Shown one piece after another: positions 34,945-41,944 of a DNA stretch of 64,000 bases (position 1 is its first letter; the number at the start of each line of letters is the position of its first letter). Source of the stretch: Paenibacillus solanacearum. GTDB taxonomy: Bacteria; Bacillota; Bacilli; Paenibacillales; NBRC-103111. Location: contig NZ_CAJVAS010000001.1 of the NCBI RefSeq assembly GCF_910593845.1, positions 495,501 through 559,500 on the forward strand, written 5' to 3'. The notes beneath the pieces are model-generated. The model made no database searches, was not told where the DNA came from, and saw only the letters and a list, made by a program, of their open reading frames with translations. The translations under genes and the position numbers were made by a program.

Positions 34945-35814
34945 ATGCGCTTGTCCCGCCGTTTCGTTGGACGTATGCCCATATGTTATTATTTATATAA
35001 AAAAGGTGAGGGGGGATGCCGCCTGAATCCGATTCCGTTGCAAGACATTCCCGAGCCGATCACGGATCATGTGGGGACTGTGAAATCTATAGCCTTTCCG
35101 AGGCAGGGACATACATCGGATGTGGCTATTATCGTAGGAACGGCAGGTCGTTACGTGATCAAACGAGCGAAAGGTGAGCAGTACAGCGGCTGGCTATTCC
35201 AGGAAGCGGACGTGCTGCGCGCATTGCGTGCCGTCTCGCTGCCTGTGCCGGACATCTATCAGCTGGTCAAGCAGCCGGATGATAGCCAGGCGTGGGCTTT
35301 GCTGCAATTCCTGGAAGGAGAGACATTAAGGGAAGCTTTGCAGAAGGAGCGGCGCTCGGCAAAAAGACAAGAGCTGATTTACAAGTTCGGCGCGTGTTTG
35401 TCAGCCGTTCATGCCACGCCATGCCCGGAGTCGCTCGTCGGAAATTCCGATTGGCTGGACAATAGGTTAAAGCAAGCGGAGTATAACCTGGCTCATTATG
35501 AGATGGACGGTACGGCCGAGCTGCTGCAATGGCTGAAGACAAATAAACCGTTACCGCAGCATTATACATTCATTCATGGCGATTTCACCATTGACAATGT
35601 GCTGGTTGCCGAGGGCAACATATCTGGCATTATAGATTGGAGCGGCGGAGCGTTCGGCGATCCGAGATACGATCTTTCACTAGCGATACGTCCGAAGCCG
35701 AACGCTTTCGAGAATCGGATGGACATCGACGCCTTCTTCGCCGGCTATGGAACGCAGACATTAACCGAGCAGGAATATATATATTTTACGAATGGGTTAT
35801 ATGCATTTTTCTAA
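34945..35814 (+). CDS. APH-family phosphotransferase (uncertain start)
   Basis: A protein of up to 289 residues with the aminoglycoside-phosphotransferase/choline-kinase fold. It has a nucleotide-binding N-lobe (YVIKRAK with the ATP-contacting Lys), the catalytic loop HGDFTIDNVL and the metal-binding IIDWSGGAFGDPRYDLS. It would transfer phosphate from ATP to a small molecule; resistance to a drug is not implied. The start is doubtful. The ATG at 34945 gives 26 extra residues with no ribosome site. The only good Shine-Dalgarno (AGGTGAGGGGGG at 35004-35015) precedes an in-frame CTG at 35023. The stop is followed closely by the PAP2 gene. Confidence 0.8.
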   Translation: MRLSRRFVGRMPICYYLYKKGEGGCRLNPIPLQDIPEPITDHVGTVKSIAFPRQGHTSDVAIIVGTAGRYVIKRAKGEQYSGWLFQEADVLRALRAVSLPVPDIYQLVKQPDDSQAWALLQFLEGETLREALQKERRSAKRQELIYKFGACLSAVHATPCPESLVGNSDWLDNRLKQAEYNLAHYEMDGTAELLQWLKTNKPLPQHYTFIHGDFTIDNVLVAEGNISGIIDWSGGAFGDPRYDLSLAIRPKPNAFENRMDIDAFFAGYGTQTLTEQEYIYFTNGLYAFF

Positions 35815-35845
35815 AAAATAATATCGGGGGAGCAAGGAGTCGTTC

Positions 35846-36490
35846 ATGAAATTGAAATTACAGCTCACGCGCGCCATTGCAGTAAGCCTGTGCTGCGCCG
35901 CGGGCTTCGGATTTGTCGTTTTTCTTATGGATGAATGGTTGGTCTTGCGGCTGGATCAAGCGGTGACCGACTTCATTCAAAGCCGGAGATCTCCGGCGCT
36001 GACGGGACTGATGCGAGGGGTGACGGCGGTTGGCGAAGTCGGTGCGGTTTTGGCGATTATGCTGCTCGCTGCCGTTATATTGTACAAATGGCTTCACCAC
36101 CGCCGGGAGCTTCTATTGCTCTTATGGGTCGTTGCAGGCTCGATGCTGCTGAATGCGATGCTGAAGCTTCTGTTTCAGCGGGAGCGTCCAACCATTAGCC
36201 GCTTGATTGAAGTGAACGGGTTCAGCTTTCCAAGCGGACATTCGATGGCGGCATTCAGTCTATTCGCCGTCATTGCTTTCTTGTTATGGAAGCATATCGA
36301 CAGCAGGCTGGGCCGCGGACTTGTTGTCCTGTTAAGCATGATGATGATTCTTGCCATCGGCGTCAGTCGAATCTATCTTGGCGTCCATTACCCGAGCGAC
36401 GTATTGGCCGGCTATTTGGCCAGCGGCTGCTGGATGACGGCGTCGGTGTGGTACTATCAGCGGTATATGGACAAGTCCGCAAGCAAGTAA
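35846..36490 (+). CDS. PAP2-family membrane phosphatase
   Basis: A 214-residue membrane phosphatase with about six hydrophobic segments. All three PAP2 signatures are present: KLLFQRERP (Arg), SFPSGHSM (catalytic His) and SRIYLGVHYPSDVLAG (nucleophile His, Asp). Such enzymes dephosphorylate undecaprenyl pyrophosphate or phosphatidylglycerophosphate at the outer membrane face. The choice between these substrates is open. The ATG at 35846 has CAAGGAG ten bases before it, and the gene follows the phosphotransferase by 31 bases, so they may share a transcript. Confidence 0.88.
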   Translation: MKLKLQLTRAIAVSLCCAAGFGFVVFLMDEWLVLRLDQAVTDFIQSRRSPALTGLMRGVTAVGEVGAVLAIMLLAAVILYKWLHHRRELLLLLWVVAGSMLLNAMLKLLFQRERPTISRLIEVNGFSFPSGHSMAAFSLFAVIAFLLWKHIDSRLGRGLVVLLSMMMILAIGVSRIYLGVHYPSDVLAGYLASGCWMTASVWYYQRYMDKSASK

Positions 36491-36565
36491 GCAATAGACA
36501 GCATGCGATGCGTTCCGATTCAGGGGATGACCGTCTCGGTCGGAGGGGAAATATAGGCATTTGTC

Positions 36566-36593
36566 ACAAGGCTCCTGAAGAATGCATAAGATA
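36566..36593 (+). promoter_or_regulatory. Sigma-K-like promoter of the GerP-like gene pair
   Basis: ACA (36566-36568) and CATAAGATA (36585-36593, fitting CATANNNTA) are separated by 16 bases, the canonical arrangement for mother-cell sigma-K promoters. The first GerP-like gene starts 33 bases downstream. In Bacillus the gerP operon is transcribed by sigma-K. Confidence 0.6.
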
Positions 36594-36626
36594 ACGCATA
36601 CTTGCTGGAAGCGGGGGGAAAGCATC

Positions 36627-36869
36627 ATGCCGGTATCCGTTGTGTTCAATGCAATTAATGTGTTAAGTATGTCTGTCAATTCGATTATCGCTTCAGGTCA
36701 GAACAGCCAGCCCAACTGGGAAACCCAGGGGAAGCTTAACTCGGGTAACGGGGTCTACATGAATTCCATCGTAGTAGGGAGCATCAATGTGATCAATGAC
36801 CAAGATCTCATGGATTCGCCGTTTACGCAGCCGGAAGTCATTAACCCGCAGCCTGTCACGCAATTATAG
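36627..36869 (+). CDS. GerPA/GerPF-like spore germination protein
   Basis: An 80-residue protein starting at ATG 36627 after GGGGGGAA. It has the small-protein pattern of the GerPA/GerPF family: a short beta start, a GQNSQPNW stretch, SGNGVYMNSI and a late INVINDQDLMDSPF. GerP proteins help germinants cross the spore coat. It is the first gene of a pair (11-base gap to the next). The next three related genes lie beyond on both strands. Family placement is from pattern alone; no search was run. Confidence 0.65.
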   Translation: MPVSVVFNAINVLSMSVNSIIASGQNSQPNWETQGKLNSGNGVYMNSIVVGSINVINDQDLMDSPFTQPEVINPQPVTQL

Positions 36870-36879
36870 GGAATCTATT

Positions 36880-37140
36880 ATGAAACTGAACGATAAACTG
36901 TGCATCCAGTTCACGAATATTAACATTACCTCACTCGCTTCGAATTCGGGCGTATTTACCGGTGACAATGCTCAGTCCAACTGGCAGGTGAACCGGAAAA
37001 GCAACTGCGGCTTCGGCACGATTGCCGGTTATCACAATTCGGCCGCTTATAATGTAAATGTGATTAACGATAACGATATGCTTGATTCGGATTTCTCGTC
37101 GCAGCAAGGCAATAGTAACGAACCTGTTACACAGCAGTAG
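36880..37140 (+). CDS. GerPA/GerPF-like spore protein with GFG motif
   Basis: An 86-residue protein, starting at ATG 36880 with a weak ribosome site (AGGGAA), so probably translated by coupling from the gene before it. It shows the family pattern: FTNINITSLASNSGVFTGDN, then SNCGFGTIAGYHNS and a terminal VNVINDNDMLDSDF. The GFG-x3-G-x2-N motif recurs in the three proteins that follow. It probably sits in the spore coat or its permeability layer. Confidence 0.65.
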   Translation: MKLNDKLCIQFTNINITSLASNSGVFTGDNAQSNWQVNRKSNCGFGTIAGYHNSAAYNVNVINDNDMLDSDFSSQQGNSNEPVTQQ

Positions 37141-37231
37141 CTGCAAAAGCTGCGGAAGCGGCAAACGACCCGACGGACCGAGGCTCGTGTTACGCCGGAC
37201 GGTTCAGCGGGTCTGTTCGAATTCGATCGTC

Positions 37232-38131
37232 TCAACGGATCGATCGATGAAGTATTTCCGGATTCTCGGGATGCGCCGGTTCGTCTGTTGACTTGGACGT
37301 CGCGTCATGTGCATTGTGAGCGTCATGAACGTCGTGCGCCTCGTGGCCGCTTTGCTCATCCGGCGCGGCCGTCTCGCTGCCATCCTTTTTCTCCGAATCC
37401 TCCAGAAGCTTTCCGATCGCATCTTCCTTCGCAGGTTGCTGGCTTTCATGCCATATTTCAACGACGTCCTTTTCCTCCAGAAGCGATTCGATATGATGAA
37501 TATCGTTGTTATTGCCCAAGATGTTGCCGAACCCTTGGTTATGCTTCTTGACGCTCTTGAAATTCGTCGGGAAATTATTGCCGAAATTGACGGCGGAAGC
37601 GTCCTCAACCGCACCGACATGAATATCCCGGAACGTAAATACCGATTGCAGCGCTTGCGGGGGAGAGAGGGCATCGTGATCTTCATCGCCATCCGGTTCG
37701 TCATCGTCCATGTGTTGCTCACGGAGCTTGACCTGCTGCTCAGGCGCTGCCGGTTGCTGTCCAAACAGCGTAAAGGGGACGCTCTTGCCGTTGATTTTGA
37801 CCGAAATATCCGGTGTGCTTTCATTCGTGTTCGCAAGCGGATCTTTGTTCTGCGGCCCGGGATTGTCTGACTTCTGTAGCGGAGAATGGTCGGCCGGCTT
37901 CGCAATCGCATTGTTGCCGATGTTCAACATGCCGCTGACTTCTTTAATGTCAATATGGTCCAGATGGTAGGATAGCTTCTCCAGGTTTAATGTTTGAACG
38001 TTCATGACATCGATATGGAACGACGGTTGAACCGATTGTGCGCTTAATTCATTCACTTTGCTCTCGATCCGGGCAAGCCGCTGTTCCAAGCGTTGCAGAA
38101 GATGCAGCAATGTATTATCGTGAAAGACCAT
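37232..38131 (-). CDS. GerPC-like coiled-coil protein fused to a GerPA/PF-like region and His-rich tail
   Basis: A 299-residue protein with an unusual make-up. Residues 1-32 form a coiled coil (LLQRLEQRLARIESKV). A beta segment FHIDVMNVQTLNLEKL to MLNIGNN (37-74) resembles GerPC. An acidic linker (141-153) leads to a GerPA/GerPF-like stretch (about 165-214) with the motif HNQGFGNILGNNN at 197-209. The tail ends in a regular HEAHDVHDAHNAHD repeat (263-276), with a His every third residue, which could bind metal. It probably is a spore-coat protein. It is divergent from the gene at 38227 and shares its family motif. Function beyond that is inference. Confidence 0.6.
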   Translation of the reverse strand: MVFHDNTLLHLLQRLEQRLARIESKVNELSAQSVQPSFHIDVMNVQTLNLEKLSYHLDHIDIKEVSGMLNIGNNAIAKPADHSPLQKSDNPGPQNKDPLANTNESTPDISVKINGKSVPFTLFGQQPAAPEQQVKLREQHMDDDEPDGDEDHDALSPPQALQSVFTFRDIHVGAVEDASAVNFGNNFPTNFKSVKKHNQGFGNILGNNNDIHHIESLLEEKDVVEIWHESQQPAKEDAIGKLLEDSEKKDGSETAAPDEQSGHEAHDVHDAHNAHDATSKSTDEPAHPENPEILHRSIR

Positions 38132-38226
38132 TCCGTATTCATCCCTTTACAATATACGCGTTGGGCGCATCGGCACCGCGCAGCTTGTCAATCGGTATGT
38201 CATTCAAGAAAGGTGGGGGTGTAATC

Positions 38227-38517
38227 ATGGACCTTTCGGTTCCTCGGATCCGGTTCGAACACATCACCGTCAATAGAGTGGACGACAATGCAGGGATTTT
38301 TGTCGGACATAACCGCCAGTACCGCTGGTCGACAACGGCGGACGGCTGCAAGCAAGGCTTCGGCACCGTTTCCGGGAACAACAACGCGATCGCGTATAAC
38401 AAGCAGCTTGTGATGAGCGGCGATACGGACGATTCCGAGAAACACGATCCGGAGAAGCTGGAGAAGCTGCAGAAATGGATGGAGAAGCTTGCGGAAAAGC
38501 GAAAACAAATGCCTTAA
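38227..38517 (+). CDS. GerPA/GerPF-like spore protein with helical tail
   Basis: A 96-residue protein starting at ATG 38227 after AAAGGTGGGGG. Residues 1-65 carry the shared pattern (IRFEHITVNRVDDNAGIFVG, then CKQGFGTVSGNNNAIAYN). The last 25 residues are a charged helix (EKLEKLQKWMEKLAEKRKQ), not seen in the others. The stop codon overlaps by four bases the end of the opposite-strand gene at 38514, so the two converge directly. Confidence 0.65.
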   Translation: MDLSVPRIRFEHITVNRVDDNAGIFVGHNRQYRWSTTADGCKQGFGTVSGNNNAIAYNKQLVMSGDTDDSEKHDPEKLEKLQKWMEKLAEKRKQMP

Positions 38518-38723
38518 TCCATCGGGCGGGACGGCTTGGAGCCGGATTCCCGGATGGCGGACGTGTTCTTCAAGATCCGGTTATAGTGACCGGACACCTT
38601 ACCGAAGCCGTCGGCAACTCGCGACGTATGGTTCCATCCGTACTGTATATTGACCCCGTAAAAAAGGCCCGAACTGTTCTGAACTCTATTCACTCTAATG
38701 GAGTCATATTCGATTTTATTCAT
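38514..38723 (-). CDS. Small GerPA/GerPF-like protein
   Basis: A 69-residue protein on the minus strand, starting at ATG 38723 with AGAGGTGA upstream. It shows EYDSIRVNRVQNSSGLFYG followed by VADGFGKVSGHYN, the same layout as the neighbours. It is the shortest of the group and convergent with the gene at 38227, overlapping it by four bases. Confidence 0.6.
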   Translation of the reverse strand: MNKIEYDSIRVNRVQNSSGLFYGVNIQYGWNHTSRVADGFGKVSGHYNRILKNTSAIRESGSKPSRPMD

Positions 38724-38933
38724 TGCGGGTCACCTCTGCACCATGGACTGAAATGCGCTGTAGGCAATGCTGCCGTTTTATAATTCTTATTCGCGTCCCA
38801 TGCAAATATGCTTTCATCCGTTCTGTGCGCGCTATTCGGCAGAGCGTTCGCTGCTTCGCCTTCACGACAAGTGAGGGCTATTGGCGTTTCCCGGCAATGG
38901 AATCGTACGGAGGGATCAACTGCTCGTATTGAT

Positions 38934-38962
38934 TTGCGAAAATCGGCAGCTTTGTATATAAT
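38934..38962 (+). promoter_or_regulatory. Sigma-A-type promoter of the TetR gene
   Basis: TTGCGA (38934-38939) and TATAAT (38957-38962) are 17 bases apart, directly followed by the TetR operator palindrome. Confidence 0.65.
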
Positions 38963-38982
38963 ACTGAATGAACGTTCAGTAT
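38961..38982. promoter_or_regulatory. TetR operator (autoregulatory)
   Basis: ATACTGAA and TTCAGTAT are inverted arms around TGAACG, and the core TGAACGTTCA is a perfect palindrome. It lies at the transcription start of the tetR gene. The 17 bases 38966-38982 recur with two changes at 39659-39675, before the transporter gene. Confidence 0.7.
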
Positions 38983-39035
38983 TATGGGGTTTTATGATCG
39001 GAATCGGATCAGCCAGCCGAAGAGGTGAGCGATGA

Positions 39036-39635
39036 GTGAATAAAAAGAAACTGCAAAGCGAGCAGACGAAAAAGAAGGTTGCGGACGCGGCGAGAGCGTT
39101 ATTCGTGCAAAAAGGGTACAAGGCGACGTCGATAGAAGAGATCGTGAAGGCCACCGGCTGCAGCGCAGGCAACATCTATTATCACTTCAAAAGCAAGGAA
39201 GGGCTATTTCTCCATTTAATCGAGGAATGGAACAAGGAGTGGGAGGAAACCTGGCTGACCAAGGAGCCGCTCTATTCGAGCATTGCAGATAAGCTGTATG
39301 GCATGGCGGAGCATCTGGCGCTCGATCAGTTGAATCATCCGTTCACGAAGGCCGTTGACGAATTTTTCAACAACGCCGAGAAAGCCTCCGATGTGGAAGA
39401 GCGTATTAACGAAATGATCAAAGGGTATCTTACTTTTAACGAGCAATTGCTGCGAAAAGGCGTCGAACGCGGCGAGCTCGACATTACGGATATTCCCGGA
39501 CACGCGTTACTTTTGGACAGCTTGCTGTTCGGTTTAAATCAACATACCCGCAAGATGGGGACAGAGCAAGCGCTGGCAGCTTACCGGCTCGCTATCGACG
39601 TATTTTTGCATGGCATTGTGAGGCAAGCCCGCTAG
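39036..39635 (+). CDS. TetR/AcrR-family repressor
   Basis: A 199-residue repressor starting at GTG 39036 after AGAGGTGA. The N-terminal helix-turn-helix is clear (KGYKATSIEEIVKATGCSAG, then NIYYHFKSKEGLF). The C-terminal ligand domain is helical and unassigned. It very likely represses itself and the MFS transporter 85 bases downstream through the shared operator, and would be released by a drug or metabolite carried by that transporter. Confidence 0.9.
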   Translation: MNKKKLQSEQTKKKVADAARALFVQKGYKATSIEEIVKATGCSAGNIYYHFKSKEGLFLHLIEEWNKEWEETWLTKEPLYSSIADKLYGMAEHLALDQLNHPFTKAVDEFFNNAEKASDVEERINEMIKGYLTFNEQLLRKGVERGELDITDIPGHALLLDSLLFGLNQHTRKMGTEQALAAYRLAIDVFLHGIVRQAR

Positions 39636-39658
39636 CTCTTTTTTTTCGCAATAATCTA

Positions 39659-39675
39659 GAATGAATATTCAGTAT
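39659..39675. promoter_or_regulatory. TetR operator copy upstream of the MFS transporter
   Basis: GAATGAATATTCAGTAT here differs from the tetR promoter site (38966-38982) at only two central positions. It lies 45 bases before the transporter ATG. Confidence 0.65.
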
Positions 39676-39720
39676 TTTATTTTTTACGCAACATCGTATT
39701 ATTGTTTGGAGGAACTTATC

Positions 39721-40938
39721 ATGGCAGTATTGTTAAAAAATCGGGGAGCTGTACTGCTCCTGATGTTAAATCTTTTTCTAGTGTTTACCGGCATCGGTCT
39801 TGTTATACCGATCATGCCGAAGTTCATGGAGATCTTGGGGATTAGCGGGAGTACGGTCGGCTTGCTCGTTGCAGCCTTTTCGCTGACGCAGCTTTTGTTT
39901 TCGCCGCTGGCCGGCAGACTGGCCGATTCGTACGGCCGAAAAAAAATGATCGTTATCGGCATGCTTGTGTTCGCCATTTCCGAGATGCTGTTCGGTATCG
40001 CGAGCGATCCGGTGCTGTTGTTCGTTTCCAGGCTGCTCGGCGGCGTTAGCGCAGCGCTCATAATGCCGGCCGTTATGGCGTATGCGGCAGACGTCACGAC
40101 CAAAGAAGAGCGTGCCGCCGGCATGGGGTATATTAACGCAGCCATTACGACCGGATTCATTATCGGGCCGGGGATTGGCGGGTACATCGCGGAATATGGC
40201 ATCCGCGTTCCTTTTTACGCCGCTGCGGCGGGCGGGGTGATTGCCGCTTGCGTCACGCTGCTGATCTTGCGAGAGTCTCGGCCCTGCGAGGAAGAGCCGT
40301 CCGATGTTCCGTCTGACGGCGCGTCACAGCAGAGCAGAGGCAGTCTGCTGTCCCAACTGCTGCATTCTTACCGCGAGCCGTATTTTTTGAGCCTGATTAT
40401 CGTATTCGTGATGACGTTCGGTTTGGCGAATTTCGAGACGATCTTCGGACTGTTCGTCGATCATAAATTCGGCTTCGGGCCCAAGGAAATCGCCTTTATC
40501 ATTACATTCGGCTCGATTGCGGGCGCGGTCGTGCAGCTCACGGCGTTCAGCTGGATCTTGAACCGCTTCGGCGAGAAGCGCGTCATTTCGATATGTTTAT
40601 TGTTCGCCGGCGTGTTTATTTTGCTGACGCTGTTCGTTCATAAATTTTGGATTATTTTTGCCGTTACCTTTATTGTGTTTCTCGCCATCGATATTATGCG
40701 TCCGGCCATCAGCACGCAAATGTCCATGCTGGCCAAGGACCAGCAAGGCTATGTCGCAGGCTTGAACTCGGCCTTTACAAGTCTCGGCAATATTGCCGGC
40801 CCAATCGTATCGGGCTTTCTGTTCGACGTGAACGTGAACTACCCGTATATGCTCGCGAGCGTAATCTTGCTTCTCTGCTTCGGTTTGTCGCTGAAAGCGA
40901 AAAATCGCAGCGTACAGGACGCACAGGTCGTTTCCTGA
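39721..40938 (+). CDS. MFS multidrug-type exporter controlled by TetR
   Basis: A 405-residue transporter with about twelve membrane segments. The ATG at 39721 is chosen for TTGGAGGAAC ahead of it; an ATG at 39661 would begin inside the operator. Motif A reads GRLADSYGRKKM and the proton-linked antiporter start (VFTGIGLVIPIMPKFMEIL) fits the TetA/NorA/Bcr class. Substrate unknown. The upstream operator links it to the TetR repressor. Confidence 0.9.
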   Translation: MAVLLKNRGAVLLLMLNLFLVFTGIGLVIPIMPKFMEILGISGSTVGLLVAAFSLTQLLFSPLAGRLADSYGRKKMIVIGMLVFAISEMLFGIASDPVLLFVSRLLGGVSAALIMPAVMAYAADVTTKEERAAGMGYINAAITTGFIIGPGIGGYIAEYGIRVPFYAAAAGGVIAACVTLLILRESRPCEEEPSDVPSDGASQQSRGSLLSQLLHSYREPYFLSLIIVFVMTFGLANFETIFGLFVDHKFGFGPKEIAFIITFGSIAGAVVQLTAFSWILNRFGEKRVISICLLFAGVFILLTLFVHKFWIIFAVTFIVFLAIDIMRPAISTQMSMLAKDQQGYVAGLNSAFTSLGNIAGPIVSGFLFDVNVNYPYMLASVILLLCFGLSLKAKNRSVQDAQVVS

Positions 40939-41026
40939 TAACGACTAGGCATTCCCCCTCAGAGCGTGACATGATTCAATGCATGCCCAATAACGGCCCA
41001 TCCGCCGCATAATGTCGGAATAACGC

Positions 41027-41074
41027 AAACAAGGAGCAAGCTGTCGCAACAGGACAGCTGCTCCTTGTTTGTCG
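41027..41074. terminator. Bidirectional terminator between the MFS and Sco1 genes
   Basis: An inverted repeat of about 18 bp (41027-41045 with 41053-41070, one bulge) is flanked by AAAC and GTTTGT, serving both convergent genes. Confidence 0.85.
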
Positions 41075-41095
41075 TTTCCGGCACATTTGCTTGTT

Positions 41096-41707
41096 TTACG
41101 ACCGGACGAGCTGCCGGATCATTCTCAATATTTCATCGTTGTTCATCGTTTCCCCCATCGGAAACACCTTGCGGATTTTGCCTTGCCCGTCGACCAGGAA
41201 AAGTGAGCTCACCGTATGGACGAAGGAGCCGTCCGGCATCTTCTGCACCAGCACCCCGTAGCTGCGGGCCGCATCGGCGGTCTCCTGTTCCGTGCCGGTC
41301 AGCAGCGTCCAGCCGGTATAATCGATGCCCATCATGTCTCCATACCGTTTGAACATCTCAGGAGTATCGCGCTGCGGGTCGAATGTGACAGACAAGAAAT
41401 GCACCTTATCTCCCCACAAACCGTCTTGCTTCAGCTGGCTTTGCAGCTTCACCATATTGTAAGTCGTCATCGGACAGACGTCCGGGCAGCTCGTGAACAA
41501 AAACTCGACAAGCCGGACTTTGCCCGCGGTGTGCTCCAACCGGACCGGATTACCGTCAAGGTTAATTAAAGATAGCTCCGGGGCTTGTTTAACGGAGGGG
41601 AGGGGCGGGTTGTCATGGCCGAACCGGCTATAGAAGCTGTAGACCAGTGTGGCCAAAAGCACGCCTATAACCAGCTTGAAGCCGTGGCGTTTGAGTGCAG
41701 CGATCAT
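41096..41707 (-). CDS. SCO1/SenC-family copper chaperone
   Basis: A 203-residue membrane-anchored thioredoxin-fold protein. A TM anchor (about 10-27) is followed by the copper-binding CxxxC (Cys74 and Cys78 in TSCPDVCP) and the distal His164 (SFVHTVS). It delivers copper to the CuA site of cytochrome c oxidase, on the outer membrane face. The ATG at 41707 has AAGGAG upstream. The oxidase genes are not adjacent. Its role in metal handling suits its position beside the metal operon, but a functional link is not shown. Confidence 0.9.
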   Translation of the reverse strand: MIAALKRHGFKLVIGVLLATLVYSFYSRFGHDNPPLPSVKQAPELSLINLDGNPVRLEHTAGKVRLVEFLFTSCPDVCPMTTYNMVKLQSQLKQDGLWGDKVHFLSVTFDPQRDTPEMFKRYGDMMGIDYTGWTLLTGTEQETADAARSYGVLVQKMPDGSFVHTVSSLFLVDGQGKIRKVFPMGETMNNDEILRMIRQLVRS

Positions 41708-41831
41708 GGCTAGGTACGCTCCTTGCGATTAATAATGCGGCAGCCTTCATTATATCACGGCCTATCGGGTCCACCTATGACTCGTAAGAGCTATATCCGG
41801 CATCGGTACAAGGTCAAGAAAATGAAAGGTA

Positions 41832-41860
41832 TTGACGCTTGCCCAAATGATGGATACAAT
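41832..41860 (+). promoter_or_regulatory. Sigma-A promoter of the metallophore transport operon
   Basis: TTGACG (41832-41837) and TACAAT (41855-41860) are separated by 17 bases. Transcription would begin near 41867, inside the Zur-like box. Confidence 0.75.
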
Positions 41861-41864
41861 GTAA

Positions 41865-41879
41865 TCGTAAATATTACGA
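41865..41879. promoter_or_regulatory. Zur-type operator on the metallophore operon promoter
   Basis: TCGTAAATATTACGA is a perfect 6-3-6 inverted repeat. It differs by one spacer base from the Bacillus Zur consensus TCGTAATNATTACGA. It covers the transcription start, so zinc-loaded Zur would repress the operon. Confidence 0.75.
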
Positions 41880-41944
41880 ATAAATAGCGGTGAACTTCTG
41901 CGCTTCATGCCGTGCAGAACGACCGCTTAAGGAGGACTGTTGTG

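Larger units (their letters stand above)
38724..39035. other. 312-bp intergenic region with promoters of the GerP-like gene and the TetR gene
   Basis: No gene was recognised. It carries the TetR promoter and operator (38934-38982) at the right and the minus-strand GerP-like gene's leader at the left. Confidence 0.6.
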
